Assembly (NCBI RefSeq): GCF_016862315.1
Contig: NZ_BOMS01000009.1
Coordinates: 1 to 64,000 of the forward strand
Direction of reading: 5' to 3'
Length of the DNA: 64,000 bases
Origin: Actinoplanes palleronii
GTDB taxonomy: Bacteria > Actinomycetota > Actinomycetes > Mycobacteriales > Micromonosporaceae
Shown here one piece after another: positions 42,147 to 51,057 of the stretch (positions are counted from its first letter, which is position 1; each line of letters opens with the position of its first letter). The notes under the pieces are model-generated. The model was not told the origin of the DNA. It saw only the letters and a list, made by a program, of their open reading frames with translations, and made no database searches. Position numbers and translations under genes: made by a program.

Positions 42147-43493
42147 ATGACGAGGCGTCTCCCTGCCGTCGCGACGATGGTTGTTCTGCTGCTGCTGACC
42201 GCGTGCGGGACCGCGCCCTCCCCGTCGCGCGGGGGCGTCGGTTACCCCACCGGCCAGCCGTCCGTCACTCTCGACTTCTGGTACATGCCCTACGGCGGCC
42301 CGATTCAGGACCGTGCGGTGCTCCAGGAGGCCGAGAAGTTCCACGAGGCCCACCCCAACATCACCATCAATCCGGTACGCATCGAGTGGAGCGAGGCGCT
42401 GACCCGCCTGAGCACGGCCACGACGAGCGGCGAGGGCCCGGACGTCACCGTGATGGGCACGACCTGGGTCGGCGGGTTCAGCGCGCTGGGCGCTCTGCGT
42501 CCGTACACCGAATCGGAAGTCGCCGCGGTCGGCGGCCCGGACGTGTTCGCGGCCGCGAGTTGGAGTGCCAGCCATCAGCTCGGCTCGGCCGAGATCACCG
42601 CGCTGCCCTGGCTGACCGACGTCCGCGCGCTGTTCTACCGCAAGGACGTCCTCAAGCAGGCCGGCGTCGACCCGGCGACCGCGTTCACCGACTGGCCCGC
42701 GTTCGAGAAAACCCTCAAAAAAATCAAAGACTCCCACGGTACGGTGTGGCCGCTGGCGATCGGCAACGAGAACAATTTCGGCATCATCCACAACGTCGCC
42801 CCGTTCATCTGGGGCTCCGGCGGCGACCTGCTCAACGGCACCGGCGACCATTCCCTGCTGGCCGAACCCCCCGCCGTCGACGGTGTGGCCTACTACCAGC
42901 GCCTGGTCGGCCTCTACGACGACCCCAAGGCGATGAAGCTGACCTCCAGCGACGTCCCGGAAGCGTTCGCGAACGGCATCGGCGCCATCACCATCGACAA
43001 TTCCCAGTCCGTCGGGGATTACTTGTCGGAACCGAACCGCCCGGGCTTGCGAAACGGGTGGGGAACGGCCCCGATGCCGGCGGGAAAGACCGGCCGCTTC
43101 GGCTTCCTGGGCGGTTCCGGCCTGGCGATCCTGAAGTCGGCGCAGCACCCGGACGCCGCTTTCGAGTGGGTGAAGTATCTGACGAGCGAGGAAAGCCAGC
43201 GCCGCTATGGAGTGACGTCGGGCTTGTGGCCGTCGCGGACCGCGGCGATCAAGGGCACCCGCCTGGAGACGGACCCGGCCTACGCGGCGTTCCGAGAGAT
43301 GATCCCGGCCGGCAAAATGTACCCCTCGATCCCAGCGTGGATCGTGGTCGAGAGCATCATCGCCAAGGACCTGGCCGACCTGTGGCAGTCCGATGGAGCC
43401 CTGACCCGCCCCCAGATCCAGGCCATCCTGACAAAGGCCAGCGCCGACATCGACACGGCCCTGAAGGACCCTTCACAGACCGGCATCAAGTAG
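42147..43493 (+). CDS. Extracellular solute (sugar)-binding lipoprotein, ABC family 1
   Basis: A 448-residue exported lipoprotein: the signal peptide ends in the lipobox Leu-Thr-Ala-Cys (about residue 20). The family 1 binding-protein pattern follows (VTLDFWYMPYGG, an EALTRLSTATTSGEGPDVTVM segment, then a GIGAITIDNSQS-type ligand strand and hydrophobic hinge segments). It would capture a sugar or oligosaccharide at the cell surface. No permease or ATPase genes are adjacent, so the transporter is encoded elsewhere or the protein acts as a sensor partner for the divergent diguanylate cyclase (inference). Confidence 0.85.
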   Translation: MTRRLPAVATMVVLLLLTACGTAPSPSRGGVGYPTGQPSVTLDFWYMPYGGPIQDRAVLQEAEKFHEAHPNITINPVRIEWSEALTRLSTATTSGEGPDVTVMGTTWVGGFSALGALRPYTESEVAAVGGPDVFAAASWSASHQLGSAEITALPWLTDVRALFYRKDVLKQAGVDPATAFTDWPAFEKTLKKIKDSHGTVWPLAIGNENNFGIIHNVAPFIWGSGGDLLNGTGDHSLLAEPPAVDGVAYYQRLVGLYDDPKAMKLTSSDVPEAFANGIGAITIDNSQSVGDYLSEPNRPGLRNGWGTAPMPAGKTGRFGFLGGSGLAILKSAQHPDAAFEWVKYLTSEESQRRYGVTSGLWPSRTAAIKGTRLETDPAYAAFREMIPAGKMYPSIPAWIVVESIIAKDLADLWQSDGALTRPQIQAILTKASADIDTALKDPSQTGIK

Positions 43494-43511
43494 CCGCCGG
43501 GCCTGTCCCGA

Positions 43512-44468
43512 TCAGAGCCAACCAGTGACTCGACCGGTCCAACCGGTGGCTTTCAGGTCCTCGGGCGGAGCCTCATAGTTTTCGATATGCAGCAACTCGC
43601 CACCGCTGGTGACATGCGGCAAAGCAGTGCGATCGACCCGGATGTCGCGGACCACCACGAGATCCGCCCCGTACGGGCACGCACGAAAGTGCTGAATCTC
43701 GTTCGGGGTGTAATTGACGTCGCCGCCCGCGCCGGTCGTGCCCTTCACCTCGACGTGCTTCTCCTCGCCCGTCACCTTGGTGCAAACCAGATCATAAGGC
43801 TTACCAAGGGTCCGGATTTCATCCCATCCGCGGCGGCGGTAATGCTCGATCGCCATGGCAACGGCGTGATCCTCCAGCGCCTTGTTGAAGGCCGCGTCCT
43901 GAGACCGCCCCTGCCCCGCACTTCGCCGACCAGGTCGCTCCGGAATGACGTCACCAGCGGTGCGACTGAGGTCGACAACCCCGCTCGGGGTGACATCAGC
44001 CCTCAGAACCCGGTGCAGATCACCGAGATCCGCGCGGAATCGGACACCGCGGTTACCTGCACCGGAAAGACGCAACGCCTCACTTCCAGCCAATCCGAGC
44101 GGTCCGGCTGCATCGGTGGCTACGCCGGTGGCGGAGCCGATCACGGTCATGCCGACACGGCATGGATAAATGATCTTGTTCTGTGAGATCTCGTCTTCCC
44201 AGTGCGGTGCATGGCCTGTGTAGAAATCGCCGCTGACCTCACAGAGAAGAATGTCGACGACACCCTTTTGCCAGTCAGCGGCCTGCTGACGCGGCCCGCC
44301 GCTGCTGTGCGAGTAGCCGAACAGGATCCACCGGATCGAGTTGCGGTAGTCGGGTTCGAAACTCTTGAATCCCCAGGTCCGAGTCCTGAGACCTTCTTCG
44401 AAGTTGCGTGATCCGTTTGGACTGGAGGAGGACCAAACTGCCAAAACGTCGTCAGCCACGAAGCGCAC
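43512..44468 (-). CDS. EVE-like domain fused to DUF3883 nuclease-like domain
   Basis: A 318-residue protein. Residues 1-115 resemble the EVE/PUA-like fold that reads modified bases: an opening AVWSSSS strand, NFEEGLRTRTWGFK, RWILFGYSHSSG and the HWEDEISQNKIIYPCRV block typical of the family's end. After a linker (about 115-210), residues 210-300 match DUF3883, a PD-(D/E)XK-like domain, with Asp in KPYDLVC and Glu-Val-Lys in KHVEVKGTTG. Such reader-nuclease fusions are candidates for modification-dependent (type IV-like) restriction. The GTG at 44468 was chosen where the domain begins; the frame opens further upstream. It lies in a lower-GC patch. Confidence 0.65.
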   Translation of the reverse strand: MRFVADDVLAVWSSSSPNGSRNFEEGLRTRTWGFKSFEPDYRNSIRWILFGYSHSSGGPRQQAADWQKGVVDILLCEVSGDFYTGHAPHWEDEISQNKIIYPCRVGMTVIGSATGVATDAAGPLGLAGSEALRLSGAGNRGVRFRADLGDLHRVLRADVTPSGVVDLSRTAGDVIPERPGRRSAGQGRSQDAAFNKALEDHAVAMAIEHYRRRGWDEIRTLGKPYDLVCTKVTGEEKHVEVKGTTGAGGDVNYTPNEIQHFRACPYGADLVVVRDIRVDRTALPHVTSGGELLHIENYEAPPEDLKATGWTGRVTGWL

Positions 44469-44620
44469 CGTTCGCCGTCGGTTCGATCCGGTCACGCTAG
44501 ATCGGCACTGGATAGCGGCATGACAGGTTGTCACCGAGCTAGCGGGCGACACCCCAGATCGGCAGCCCGAGGACCTACGACCCCACGTGAAAATCCACGA
44601 ACGCCATTACCATCCGGACG

Positions 44621-45574
44621 CTACTGAACAACAGAAACGAAGCGGCTCCGCTCGGAAATCACTCGACGAGCAGCTGGGAGATCCGCAAGGCGAGCCGCGA
44701 GAGTAGCCACAGCCAGCCGTTCCGGCAACGCCCTACTGGATTTGAGCCCCTCCAGCGCTCTTCGATTGATCTCGGGCAGGCAGAGCCGTGTCTCCGCATC
44801 AGATGTCAAGGCGCGCCATGCATCCGGTGTGAGATCTTCACGCAGCCGGATGTACAGGTCATCGAATTTGTGACCGGGATCAGTCACCTCGCTGAGAGTG
44901 GCATTCGCCCGGAGACCCGCCCACGTCCACCATTTCAGATCGCCGTTCTTCTCGCGCACGATGACGTTCCCGCCGGGATGCACGAGCGACGAGGACTCTT
45001 CGCGCTCGTCGGCCAGCCGGTCGACGGCGCGGCGGGTCATCTTCACCGGCGGGTCCGCTCCCAGCAGCACATCTCGCATGGCTCTGGTCAGTTCAAAACC
45101 CGTGCCGGCCATGTCGCTCGATGTCCATCGAGCACGGCCACCCGAGTCGACCGGCTCGACGAAGCAGCGCCGCCGCTTCCAGACGATGTAGCTGACCTGC
45201 CAGCTCCGCCCGGACAGAAGCAGCCGACGTGGACCCATGACTTCCTCGACCAGCAACGAGGGATCGATTCTTCCGAGCTCATTGCGGCCGGCCAGAACCG
45301 TGAACTCGGGTGCACCGAGAAAGACCGCCATCATGTCCATGAAGTGTCGATACCCGAATCGCTTCTCCGCCTCAGGCCCGATGAAGTACATGCCGCCGTC
45401 ACTGTCCAGGTCTGATGATCGCATGCCCTCGTAGCATCTCGCCAAGTTCTTCGACGGTCTGCCGCGCTTCGCAGAAGACCAACCGTTCTCGCCGATATGC
45501 AACCCGGAAATGATCTTGGCGCCAGCCGAGCACATCCTTGGAACCATTCCCGAACTAGTTCTTCTGGGCCACAA
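44621..45574 (-). pseudogene. C-terminal remnant of an Lhr-like DEAD/DEAH helicase
   Basis: Residues from about 51 (MRSSDLDSDGGMYFIG, 45424) match the C-terminal region of large Lhr-like helicases: FGYRHFMDMMAVFLG, then TVLAGRNELGRIDPSLL, then GPRRLLLSGRSWQVSYIVWKRR and EPVDSGGRARW. The helicase motor that should precede it (over 1000 residues) is missing; upstream sequence to 46100 shows none of its motifs on this strand. The first 50 codons have no good start. I read this as a truncated, probably non-functional gene, though a stand-alone domain protein from 45424 is possible. GC content is clearly lower than in the neighbours. Confidence 0.65.
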
Positions 45575-46100
45575 GACACTACGGGAAAGACGGAGCCCCG
45601 CAGGGCGCCGCGAAGTTAACCGACTCGCCGACCATCGAGCGCTGTCGCAAGGTGCTGATTGGGCTGTATGCCCAGAGCGAAGATTTCAATCTTTCTTTCA
45701 CGCGGGAAATCGCATCGAACACGCGGGAAATCGCATCGAACAATGGATTCGAGTAGCGGTGCCTCGTTCCTCACAGATCGCCGGACGTTCGGTCCGAGCC
45801 ACCGGGCTCCGGACCGTCACGCACACACTGACCGCCTTGGCGATCACGGGCGCTCCTGGCGCGGTGTTGCTGTCACCGCTGGCGCTGGCACGACCCGGCC
45901 GAGGTTGCATGGGACAGCAGCACCAACCGCTCCACCGGCGAGCCGAAAAGCAGCGAAACCGAGAGGCTTGGGGCACCGGCACAGCCTCGGTCCGCGCGTT
46001 ACGCACCTCGTCGGCCCTTGCCGCCGGAGCCCTCATCGGTTTCGCCGCAGCGCGGCTGCTTCGCGATAGGACGCAGGGCCGGGGTCGGTAGGTCACCGTT
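45575..46100. other. Gap of about 526 bp with no convincing gene
   Basis: No gene is supported on either strand. An open frame on the plus strand (45510-46091) has a hydrophobic stretch (LTALAITGAPGAVLLSPLAL) and an Arg-rich membrane-like end (ALAAGALIGFAAARLL), but lacks a credible start and has ordinary translation-noise composition before that. No motif of the missing helicase N-terminus was found on the minus strand. The segment contains the 21-bp tandem repeat at 45700-45741 and is a likely deletion scar. Confidence 0.5.
45700..45741. repeat. 21-bp perfect tandem direct repeat (two copies)
   Basis: ACGCGGGAAATCGCATCGAA plus C occurs twice with no spacer (45700-45720, 45721-45741). It lies in the gene-free stretch beside the truncated helicase. 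It could mark slippage or a recombination scar; two copies without a spacer do not make a CRISPR. Confidence 0.85.
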
Positions 46101-46688
46101 TCAGGACAGGGTGTCGAGGAGGTCGAGGTAGCCGTGGGTGGCGTCCCACAAGTGGTTCTCCGGGTAGGTGCCGCCGCCCCGGTTGTCCCGGCGCCACTCG
46201 CGCTCCCAGTAGCTCCCCTCGACGCGACGTAGGTGGGCGAGGCTCGTCGCCAGCTCTGCGGTGAGCTGCTCCCGCAACTCGGCGGCGTCCGGAGCCGCCG
46301 GCCGCAACTCCTCCGCCTCTCCGCGGCGAAGCGCGTCCAGAGCGACAGCGTCCGGCCCGCCCTCGCGAGACCAGATCCGCAGGGGCCGGACGATCCGGTG
46401 GTTGGACACCGGCCTCGACGCGGAGCGCCAGAACCAGTCCACCCCACCCTTGTCGATCTGCAGGAAGTACGGCATGCTGCTGCAGCTCTGGGGTTGCGTG
46501 TGCCACGGCAGATCGTCCGGCGGCAGGTCGAGGACGAAGGCGACCTGCACGAAGTCCAGGTCGCCTGGTTCGTCGAGGACCGCACCGAACGCATACGCTC
46601 CGACCAGCAGGAGCTCGTCCAGGTCACCCACGTGCTGGCAGCGGCCGGCGATGGTCTGCAGCCGCTTCACCGCGGTCCCGTACTTCAT
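46101..46688 (-). CDS. Protein of unknown function, DUF7711-like (195 aa)
   Basis: A 195-residue soluble protein. The opening helix and strand (MKYGTAVKRLQTIAG, then LDELLLVGAYAFGAVLD) precede LDFVQVAFVLDLPPDDLPW and a Trp-rich middle (GGVDWFWRSASRP), followed by a helical C-terminus. This matches my recollection of the actinobacterial family DUF7711, of unknown function. The LLLVGAYAFGAVLD-LDFVQVAFVLD part loosely recalls a nucleotidyltransferase-like strand order, but the Gly-Ser motif is absent. No partners are evident. Confidence 0.6.
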   Translation of the reverse strand: MKYGTAVKRLQTIAGRCQHVGDLDELLLVGAYAFGAVLDEPGDLDFVQVAFVLDLPPDDLPWHTQPQSCSSMPYFLQIDKGGVDWFWRSASRPVSNHRIVRPLRIWSREGGPDAVALDALRRGEAEELRPAAPDAAELREQLTAELATSLAHLRRVEGSYWEREWRRDNRGGGTYPENHLWDATHGYLDLLDTLS

Positions 46689-46830
46689 CCGGAAATTCTT
46701 GCGTACCGGACGGTCATGAGGCGAGCCTCATGGCGGACTTCAGCGATTCCGGGTCGCGGATGAGGCATGGACCCGCAGAACGAGTACCCGGGGGAAGGCT
46801 ACTTCGACCTGATCCCCGGCCTGAGCCGGG

Positions 46831-47979
46831 CTATTCGACGACGCGGGCCAGGGGGCTGTCGTCGTAGACGGCGGTCTCCACCGCTTCCAGTGCCCGGTCG
46901 AGCAGCTCCGGCGCCGCGCCCGTCGTCGACGCCAGCCACCGGATCCACTCCGGCAGCGTGGCGAGCAGCAACGACCCGTACTCCTCGTCGTAGTCGTCGT
47001 GGATGTACTGCTTCGTGTACGCCACCCGGTGCGGCGAGAAAGCACCGAAGCCGATGTCCCGCACCCCGCCCCAGATCTCGGTCAGCGACCCCGCGACGTC
47101 GTGCACGTCGTCGGTGCTGAGGGTGGTCCCCCGCTCGGTCAGCCACGCCGTGAACGAGGACGCCGCGCCGGCCGGCTCGGCGGGCGATGCCACCGGCAGC
47201 TCCAGCAACGACTCGGCCAGTCGTCGGCAGCGGTGGTACTCGGCGAACTGGTCGACGGTCTCGCCACCCATCCGGAGATCACCCTCGGACACCGGCAGCA
47301 GCTTCTGCAGCAGCGTGCGGTCGTCGATCTCGCCCCACGTCGTGCCGGCCGAGGCGAACGCGCCCACGCCCTGCTGCCATGCGGCCAGGGCGTCCGCCGC
47401 GGTCGGGTAGAAGCCGCTGTGCACGGTGGCCACCAGGAGAGCGCAGGCGTCGACGTCCCACAGATACCAGCGCTCCCCGTCACCGGCCGGGAACGACGCG
47501 GTGATGCCGTACCGGCTCCCGTACCGGTCCCGGGTCCACCGGGTCTCGCCGACCGGCGGGGCGGCCGCGCCGGTGAACGACTGGGGCAGCACCCCGGCCA
47601 GGGCGGACAGCACACGCGGCGCGTCCGGGCCGTCATTCGCCGTGGCCGCTTGGGCCAGCACCCCGGCGAAGATGTCCGGGCTGATCATCCGGATGGCCGG
47701 CCTGCGGGCGTCGAGTTCGGAGAGCAGCGGTCCGAGCCGCGCGCAGAGCTCGTCCGCCAGCTCGACGTCCGACCGTGACGCGGCGAGCGCCGTCAACTCC
47801 GCGACCAGGGCGGCCGCCGGCGCGACCGAGGCGTCACGACGGGCCGCGTCGAATCGCTCCCGATCGGTCCGGACCCGGCTGTCGACGTCAACCATCGACT
47901 CCGCCGGACGCTGCGCCCGGAGCCGGGCGGCCTTCGCCGCCGCGTTGGGCTTGCTGGGCTTCTTCCGCTTCTTCGACAC
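46831..47979 (-). CDS. Protein of unknown function (382 aa)
   Basis: I do not recognise a named domain. The product begins with a Lys/Arg-rich tail (VSKKRKKPSKPNAAAK), reminiscent of nucleic-acid-binding tails on SEC-C-type proteins, then is mainly helical and acidic with no signal or membrane segment. GTG starts at 47979 or 47985 are both possible. It is divergent from the gene at 48052 with about 70 bp between them. Confidence 0.6.
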   Translation of the reverse strand: MSKKRKKPSKPNAAAKAARLRAQRPAESMVDVDSRVRTDRERFDAARRDASVAPAAALVAELTALAASRSDVELADELCARLGPLLSELDARRPAIRMISPDIFAGVLAQAATANDGPDAPRVLSALAGVLPQSFTGAAAPPVGETRWTRDRYGSRYGITASFPAGDGERWYLWDVDACALLVATVHSGFYPTAADALAAWQQGVGAFASAGTTWGEIDDRTLLQKLLPVSEGDLRMGGETVDQFAEYHRCRRLAESLLELPVASPAEPAGAASSFTAWLTERGTTLSTDDVHDVAGSLTEIWGGVRDIGFGAFSPHRVAYTKQYIHDDYDEEYGSLLLATLPEWIRWLASTTGAAPELLDRALEAVETAVYDDSPLARVVE

Positions 47980-48051
47980 CGGCACCCGCGCAGCATAAAA
48001 CGCCGCAGTCCGCACTCGGCCTGAGCCCCACCCGGATGGTGGAATGGGTCC

Positions 48052-49401
48052 ATGGTCAAGGCACCGAAAGCAGATCTCCGGGACTATCTGCGCGCGATCG
48101 GGCCGGACGCCCTCGTCGAGCTGGTGATGGAGCTGGTCGAGGCCGATCCGGGGTTGCGGCGGACGCTGACGCTGCGGGCCGCCACCCACGGCACCCCCGA
48201 CGTCAAGGAATTACGGCGGGTGCTCGGCGCCCTGCGTGGTCGCGGATTTCTTTCGTACGGGCGCAGCTTCGACTACGCGCGCAAAGCCGGCGAGGTGCTG
48301 GACGCCCTCGACGTGGCGGCCGCGCAGTCCCCGCAGGAGATCGGGCCGCTCTACCGCACGGCCATCCAGCACCTGACCAAGACGACCGAGCAGGCCGACG
48401 ACTCCTCCGGGATGATCGGGGACGCGATCCGCCGGGCCGTCGCCGGCTATGCGAAGGCGTGCCGGGCCGCACCGCCCGCCGACCCGGCCGAGCTCGCCAC
48501 CTGGATGATCGATTTCCAGGTCAACGGGCCGGGGTGGCCGGAGGTTCCGATCGGCGACTTCGCCGACGGGCTCGGGGAGAGCGGCCTGGCGGTGTACTGG
48601 CAGCACCTCACCGACCTCGCCGGAACGCGGCTCGGATCCGCCGGCCAGTGGGCCGTGCGGCACCTGCGCGAGGAGTACCTGAAAGCGATCGCGAAGGACC
48701 CGGACGCCCTGGTCGCGGTGTATGCCGAGGAGCTGCCGCAGGCCTATCGGTACGTCCAGATCGGCGAGGTGCTCCGGGACGCCGGGCGGCCGGTGGAGGC
48801 CATCGCCTGGCTGCGGCGCGGGCTGGCCGAGGCGGACCAGCGCGATCACCGCATCGATCTGCTGCTCGCCGAGTTGCTCACCGGCGAAGGCGACGACGCC
48901 GCGGCCGCCGAGGTCCGGTGGATGCTGTTCGCCGAACGCCCGGACAGCCCCGGTCACCGTGCCCTGCTCGACGCGGCCGAACGCGCCGGAACGCTGACCG
49001 AGGTGGCCGAACGCGCCAACACCCACCTGCACGGCCGCGCGGCGCACGGCGGCTACCACGCCGATGCGCTGGTCCAGATCCTGCTGGACGGCGGAGACGT
49101 CGACGCCGCGTGGGCGGCCGCCGGGAAGTACCAGTGCAGCACCGGGAAGCTGTATCAGGTCGCCGAGGAACGCGCGAAGACGCATCCTGCGGATGCGATC
49201 CCGGCCTTCGCCCACCGGGTCGAGGCCGCTGTCGACCGCAAGGACAAGAAGGGGTACGCCGAGGCCGCGCGCCTGCTGGCCGACCTCCGTGACCTGCACG
49301 AGCGAGCCGGCCGCGACTACCCGGCCTTCCTCGCCGGCGTCAAGGAGACGCACGCCCGCAAGACCACCTTCCTCGCGACCCTGGCCCGCGCCGGCCTGTG
49401 A
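48052..49401 (+). CDS. Helical-repeat protein of unknown function, DUF6880-like
   Basis: A 449-residue soluble, all-helical protein. The opening LRDYLRAIGPDALVELVMEL and the later tetratricopeptide-like stretches (GEVLRDAGRPVEAIAWLRRGL, then YHADALVQILLDGGDVDAAW) resemble DUF6880, which is often seen near zinc-finger SWIM proteins; none is adjacent here. Leu54 in VKELRRV is coded by TTA, rare in this genome. It ends 78 bp before the Wadjet-like operon in the same direction; a functional link is unproven. Confidence 0.55.
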   Translation: MVKAPKADLRDYLRAIGPDALVELVMELVEADPGLRRTLTLRAATHGTPDVKELRRVLGALRGRGFLSYGRSFDYARKAGEVLDALDVAAAQSPQEIGPLYRTAIQHLTKTTEQADDSSGMIGDAIRRAVAGYAKACRAAPPADPAELATWMIDFQVNGPGWPEVPIGDFADGLGESGLAVYWQHLTDLAGTRLGSAGQWAVRHLREEYLKAIAKDPDALVAVYAEELPQAYRYVQIGEVLRDAGRPVEAIAWLRRGLAEADQRDHRIDLLLAELLTGEGDDAAAAEVRWMLFAERPDSPGHRALLDAAERAGTLTEVAERANTHLHGRAAHGGYHADALVQILLDGGDVDAAWAAAGKYQCSTGKLYQVAEERAKTHPADAIPAFAHRVEAAVDRKDKKGYAEAARLLADLRDLHERAGRDYPAFLAGVKETHARKTTFLATLARAGL

Positions 49402-49479
49402 TCACCCGCCCGGGGTATTGACGAAGGTGCGACGAGGAAGGGTGGATAGGGTGGGTTGAAGATCTTCGGGAGGGGTGGG

Positions 49480-51057
49480 ATGGCCGGGCAGCGGAGTGGG
49501 TCGTTCGGTCTCGACGACTTCGGGGTCGATGATCGGCTGCGGCTGTTCAGCTACGTCAACGCGGACAACCGGCTCGCGTATCTCTGGCTGTTGCGCGCCT
49601 TCGAGGCCGCCCGCACCAGCTACCAGGTCGTGCTGCACACCTCCGATGTGCACGCCGCCCTGGCCGGGCTCAGCGCGGCCCACGCCGAATGCCCCGATCC
49701 GGCCACTCTGGAGCTCGCCCGGCTGCTGGACGCGCTCGTCGACTGGGGTGTACTCGACCGCGGTCAGGACGGCACCCGGGCCGCGACCCTCGCCGAGTAC
49801 CGCAACCGGCACTCCGTCTACCAGTTCACCGAGGCCGGCTACCGCGCGCACCGGGCCGTCGAGAGTGTCCTGGCCGCCGGGATCGAGGACAGCACCCTCT
49901 CCCGGCTGGTCTTCGCGGACCTGCTCGCCGACCTCAAGGCGCTCAGGGACGCCAACGAGAGCGGCGACGCCGAAGAGGTCTACCGCAAGCTCAACCGCCT
50001 CGACCGGGCGCTCGCCGACGTCGCCGAACGGGCCGCGCGGTTCTATCACATGCTCGGTGACCTGGGCCGGACCCACGACATCCGGCCCGAGGTGTTCCTC
50101 GCCCACAAGGATGCGCTGCTGGTGCACCTGCGGGACTTCCACGACGAGTTGCAGCGGTACACGCCGCGGCTGCGCGAGGCCGTGCACGAGGTCGAGGCGA
50201 CCGGTCTCGACCGGATGATCGAGGCGGCCGCGGAGGCCGACGAGCGGCTGTTCGCGACGCCGGCCGAGCGGATCAGCGACTGGGCGCGGCGATGGCAGGG
50301 GCTGCGGTCGTGGCTCGCGCCGAGCACCGACGTGCCGAGCGAGGCGGAACGGCTGTCCGGGGCGACGATGGCGGCGATCGGGGACGTCCTCGCGCTGCTG
50401 CGCCGGGTGACCGAGGCGCGCCGGGGCGGGGTGAGCCGGGAGTCGCAGTTGCGGCACCTGGCCGCCTGGTTCACCGGCGCCGGGTCGGCGGAGGCCGCGC
50501 ACGCGCTGTTCGAGGTGGTGTTCGGGCTGGGCGCGCCCCGGCACGCCGGGGTGGCGTACCCGGATCCGGAGGCGATCGCGAGCCGGTTGTCCTGGTGGGA
50601 GGCGCCGGCCGTGGAGTTGTCCCGGTCGCTGGTGCAGTCCGGGCGGATGCCCGGGCAGGGCAACGGGCGACCGGCCCGGATCGACCGGTCCGAGGCGCCG
50701 CGGCGGGTGCTGCGGGAGCGGCAGCTGGCCGACGAACGCCGCCAGACCGAGGCCGCGGCGGGCCTTGTCGAACACCAGGGATTGACCGGGGAGAAGGACA
50801 GCAACCTGAGCAACGACCAGACCGCCGCGCTGCGCCGGCTGCTGGACATCGCCCTCTCGGCGCGGGCGGCCGGCCGCCGGGATGCGCCGTTGGCCGCGGC
50901 GGCTTTCGGCGTACGCCTGACGTTGCACCCGTGCCCGGGCCGCTTCAGCACGGTCACCACCGACGCGGGCCGCCTGCACCTGGACGGCTACGAACTGACG
51001 GTGACCACTGCCGAGCACACCACGGCCCGTCGCCCGGCGGAAGCCGTCACCGCATGA
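49480..51057 (+). CDS. jetA: Wadjet-like JetA, kleisin-type subunit (TIGR02677/DUF2397)
   Basis: A 525-residue protein. The opening (LRLFSYVNADNRLAYLWLLRAFEAA) and the HTSDVHAAL and VYQFTEAGYRAHRAVESVL blocks match TIGR02677, the first gene of the four-gene SMC system now called Wadjet; winged-helix segments at both ends fit a kleisin role. It should bridge the SMC heads and KITE subunit and help to recognise small circular DNA. The ATG at 49480 follows GGGAGGGG and was preferred to a TTG at 49456. Its stop overlaps the jetB start (ATGA). Residues about 410-470 hold a charged linker. Confidence 0.85.
   Translation: MAGQRSGSFGLDDFGVDDRLRLFSYVNADNRLAYLWLLRAFEAARTSYQVVLHTSDVHAALAGLSAAHAECPDPATLELARLLDALVDWGVLDRGQDGTRAATLAEYRNRHSVYQFTEAGYRAHRAVESVLAAGIEDSTLSRLVFADLLADLKALRDANESGDAEEVYRKLNRLDRALADVAERAARFYHMLGDLGRTHDIRPEVFLAHKDALLVHLRDFHDELQRYTPRLREAVHEVEATGLDRMIEAAAEADERLFATPAERISDWARRWQGLRSWLAPSTDVPSEAERLSGATMAAIGDVLALLRRVTEARRGGVSRESQLRHLAAWFTGAGSAEAAHALFEVVFGLGAPRHAGVAYPDPEAIASRLSWWEAPAVELSRSLVQSGRMPGQGNGRPARIDRSEAPRRVLRERQLADERRQTEAAAGLVEHQGLTGEKDSNLSNDQTAALRRLLDIALSARAAGRRDAPLAAAAFGVRLTLHPCPGRFSTVTTDAGRLHLDGYELTVTTAEHTTARRPAEAVTA

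Noticed and set aside
43587-44186. Plus-strand open frame opposite the EVE-like/DUF3883 gene
   Set aside because: It lies antisense to a gene with recognisable domains and shows no family pattern of its own.
45700-45741. Tandem 21-bp repeat considered as a CRISPR or iteron array
   Set aside because: Only two copies with no spacer, no cas genes and no replication gene nearby.
45510-46091. Plus-strand open frame of 193 codons with a membrane-like end
   Set aside because: It overlaps the helicase remnant, has no credible start or ribosome-binding site and contains the tandem repeat; treated as unsupported.
46740-46830. Short gap searched for a tRNA or small gene
   Set aside because: No cloverleaf, tRNA arm motifs or ribosome-binding site with open frame was found.
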